Of a stretch of DNA of 22,427 nt, positions 21,477 to 22,427 are shown piece after piece (position 1 is the stretch's first letter; every line of letters starts with the position of its first letter). Source of the stretch: an uncultured bacterium (GTDB lineage: Bacteria > Patescibacteriota > Saccharimonadia > Saccharimonadales > CAIOMD01); assembly GCA_903880655.1 (NCBI GenBank), contig CAIRQE010000059.1, positions 1-22,427 of the forward strand, given 5' to 3'. Under the pieces are notes generated by a model. That model was not told where the DNA came from. It did no database searches and was given only the letters and a program-made list of their open reading frames with translations. The translations under genes and the position numbers were made by a program.

Positions 21477-22427
21477 TTAGCTTTTTAATGGCATTACAAG
21501 GTAGGTTTGGCCGGGAGCTTCTTTCGAGGTTAAAACACAGGGCTCTAGTTTTCCATTAAAACTAAAGCTAACTTCCTTTGTTCCAAGCGCACTAAGTGCA
21601 TCAAGTAAATAACGTGAATTCAAGGTAACTTCGCCGGTTCCAGATACTTCCGCATCAGCACTTGAGGTATTTTCACCAAGTTGTGATGCAATAGAAGTAA
21701 TACTGACGTTTTTAGCCCCTTCATCTACTTTGATCGTAATACTACCTGCACTTTCGCGGGCGAAAAGGGAAGCCACCTTCGTGATAGTAGTAAATTCATC
21801 TCGTGCAAGCGTTGCGGTAGTAGAAAACTTGGTAGGAATAAGTTTCTTATAGTCTGGGTAGGTTGCATCAATAAGCCGTGTGACAAGCTCTATATCCCCA
21901 ACCTTAAAGAGTACCTGCTGGTTATCTGCGTGCATATCAACAGATTCAGTATTCTCAGGAAGTACCCGAAGTAGCTCTTGGAGCGCTGAGGCCGGAATAA
22001 GAAGGGAGATGTCTTGTGCTGTTTTGAGAAGTTTTTTCTCTGCTAATCGGTAGCTGTCAGTGGCAGCTGCAAACAAAGAACCTTCCTGAGTATTTAAAAG
22101 TACGCCCGTAAGCACTGGTCGTGTTTCATCAGATGAAGCTGCGAACACTACCTGCTGTAGGCTCTTTTTTAAATCCTTAAGGGGGATCTTGAGCTGTAAA
22201 CCTTTTGTTATCTCTGGAACAAGAGGGAATTCATCAGCAAAAACACCATTAATAGTCGATTTATACTGTTCGGTTGAGATATGAAGTTTGTGCTCATCAA
22301 GTTCAAGCTCCAAAATACCACTCGGTAAACTACTGACATATTCCTGCATAAGACGGGCAGGGACGGTGATTGCTCCTTCTGTCTGCACCTTTGAACCAAT
22401 CTTTTCAGTAATAGCTATTTCAAGATT
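21477..22427 (-). CDS. dnaN: DNA polymerase III beta subunit (sliding clamp), 5' truncated by the window
   Basis: 316 codons plus stop are visible; the frame runs open through the right edge, so roughly the first 50-60 residues of a usual 365-375 residue clamp are missing. The visible part starts NLEIAITEKIGSKVQTEG and shows clamp patterns: EGAITVPARLMQEYV, then FADEFPLVPE, VLTGVLLN and DSYRLAEKKL, TYPDYKKLIPTKF, and the C-terminal YLVMPLKS, matching the family's VMP ending that forms part of the client-binding pocket. The homodimeric ring holds the replicative polymerase on DNA. The first in-frame start codon in the window (GTG at 22388) is internal and is not the real start. dnaN-recF order suggests that dnaA and oriC may lie just to the right. 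Confidence 0.95.
   Translation of the reverse strand, partial: NLEIAITEKIGSKVQTEGAITVPARLMQEYVSSLPSGILELELDEHKLHISTEQYKSTINGVFADEFPLVPEITKGLQLKIPLKDLKKSLQQVVFAASSDETRPVLTGVLLNTQEGSLFAAATDSYRLAEKKLLKTAQDISLLIPASALQELLRVLPENTESVDMHADNQQVLFKVGDIELVTRLIDATYPDYKKLIPTKFSTTATLARDEFTTITKVASLFARESAGSITIKVDEGAKNVSITSIASQLGENTSSADAEVSGTGEVTLNSRYLLDALSALGTKEVSFSFNGKLEPCVLTSKEAPGQTYLVMPLKS

Overview
This window reads as a compact bacterial chromosome segment, most likely from the Candidate Phyla Radiation (Patescibacteria), with Saccharibacteria (TM7) the best guess. The grounds are the gene set rather than any one marker: a chromosomal type IV secretion-like (T4SS) cluster built from PrgI, a split VirB4, a large VirB6-like protein and many small two-helix pilin-like proteins; very short or overlapping gene junctions; and several genes with a -10 element almost touching the start codon. 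TGA is used as a normal stop, which argues against the UGA-recoding CPR groups (Gracilibacteria, Absconditabacteria). The taxonomic call is inference.

Left part (1-6800): the 3' end of pyrH on the + strand converges with a minus-strand operon of a HIT-family protein, a 58-aa membrane protein and rlmH. A tRNA-Ser(CGA) follows, then two + strand membrane protein genes (DUF1295 and DUF2177 families), a + strand membrane protein of unknown function, a convergent GT-C-type membrane glycosyltransferase, a tRNA-Arg with the unusual anticodon GCG, a small membrane protein, two tandem tRNA-Ser genes (TGA and GCT) ending at a clear terminator, and an hsp20 gene with its own promoter and a bidirectional terminator.

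Central part (6822-20380): a T4SS-like locus. Six small tandem pilin-like genes run on the minus strand from 9279 to 6822. The last of them has its own good promoter and lies just before the terminator, so it may be the most abundant subunit. Divergently on the + strand lie a VirB6-like membrane protein with a long cysteine-containing extracytoplasmic domain, PrgI, a TraC-like domain protein, a VirB4-type ATPase, an 813-aa membrane-anchored protein of unknown function, a secreted two-domain peptidoglycan hydrolase (glucosaminidase plus CHAP) and a membrane-anchored Ig-like protein. A plausible division of labour is: the ATPase energises from the cytoplasm, PrgI and the VirB6-like protein form the membrane channel, the pilin-like proteins build a surface fibre or channel, and the hydrolase opens peptidoglycan. 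No relaxase, coupling protein (VirD4) or VirB11 is present in the window, and the locus sits beside core replication genes, so it does not look like a conjugative element.

Right part (20377-22427): recF and a 5'-truncated dnaN on the minus strand. This is the conserved dnaN-recF order found near oriC in many bacteria; dnaA and the origin may lie just beyond the right edge.

There is no gene-free stretch longer than 300 bases. No rRNA, CRISPR array, insertion sequence or prophage was seen.
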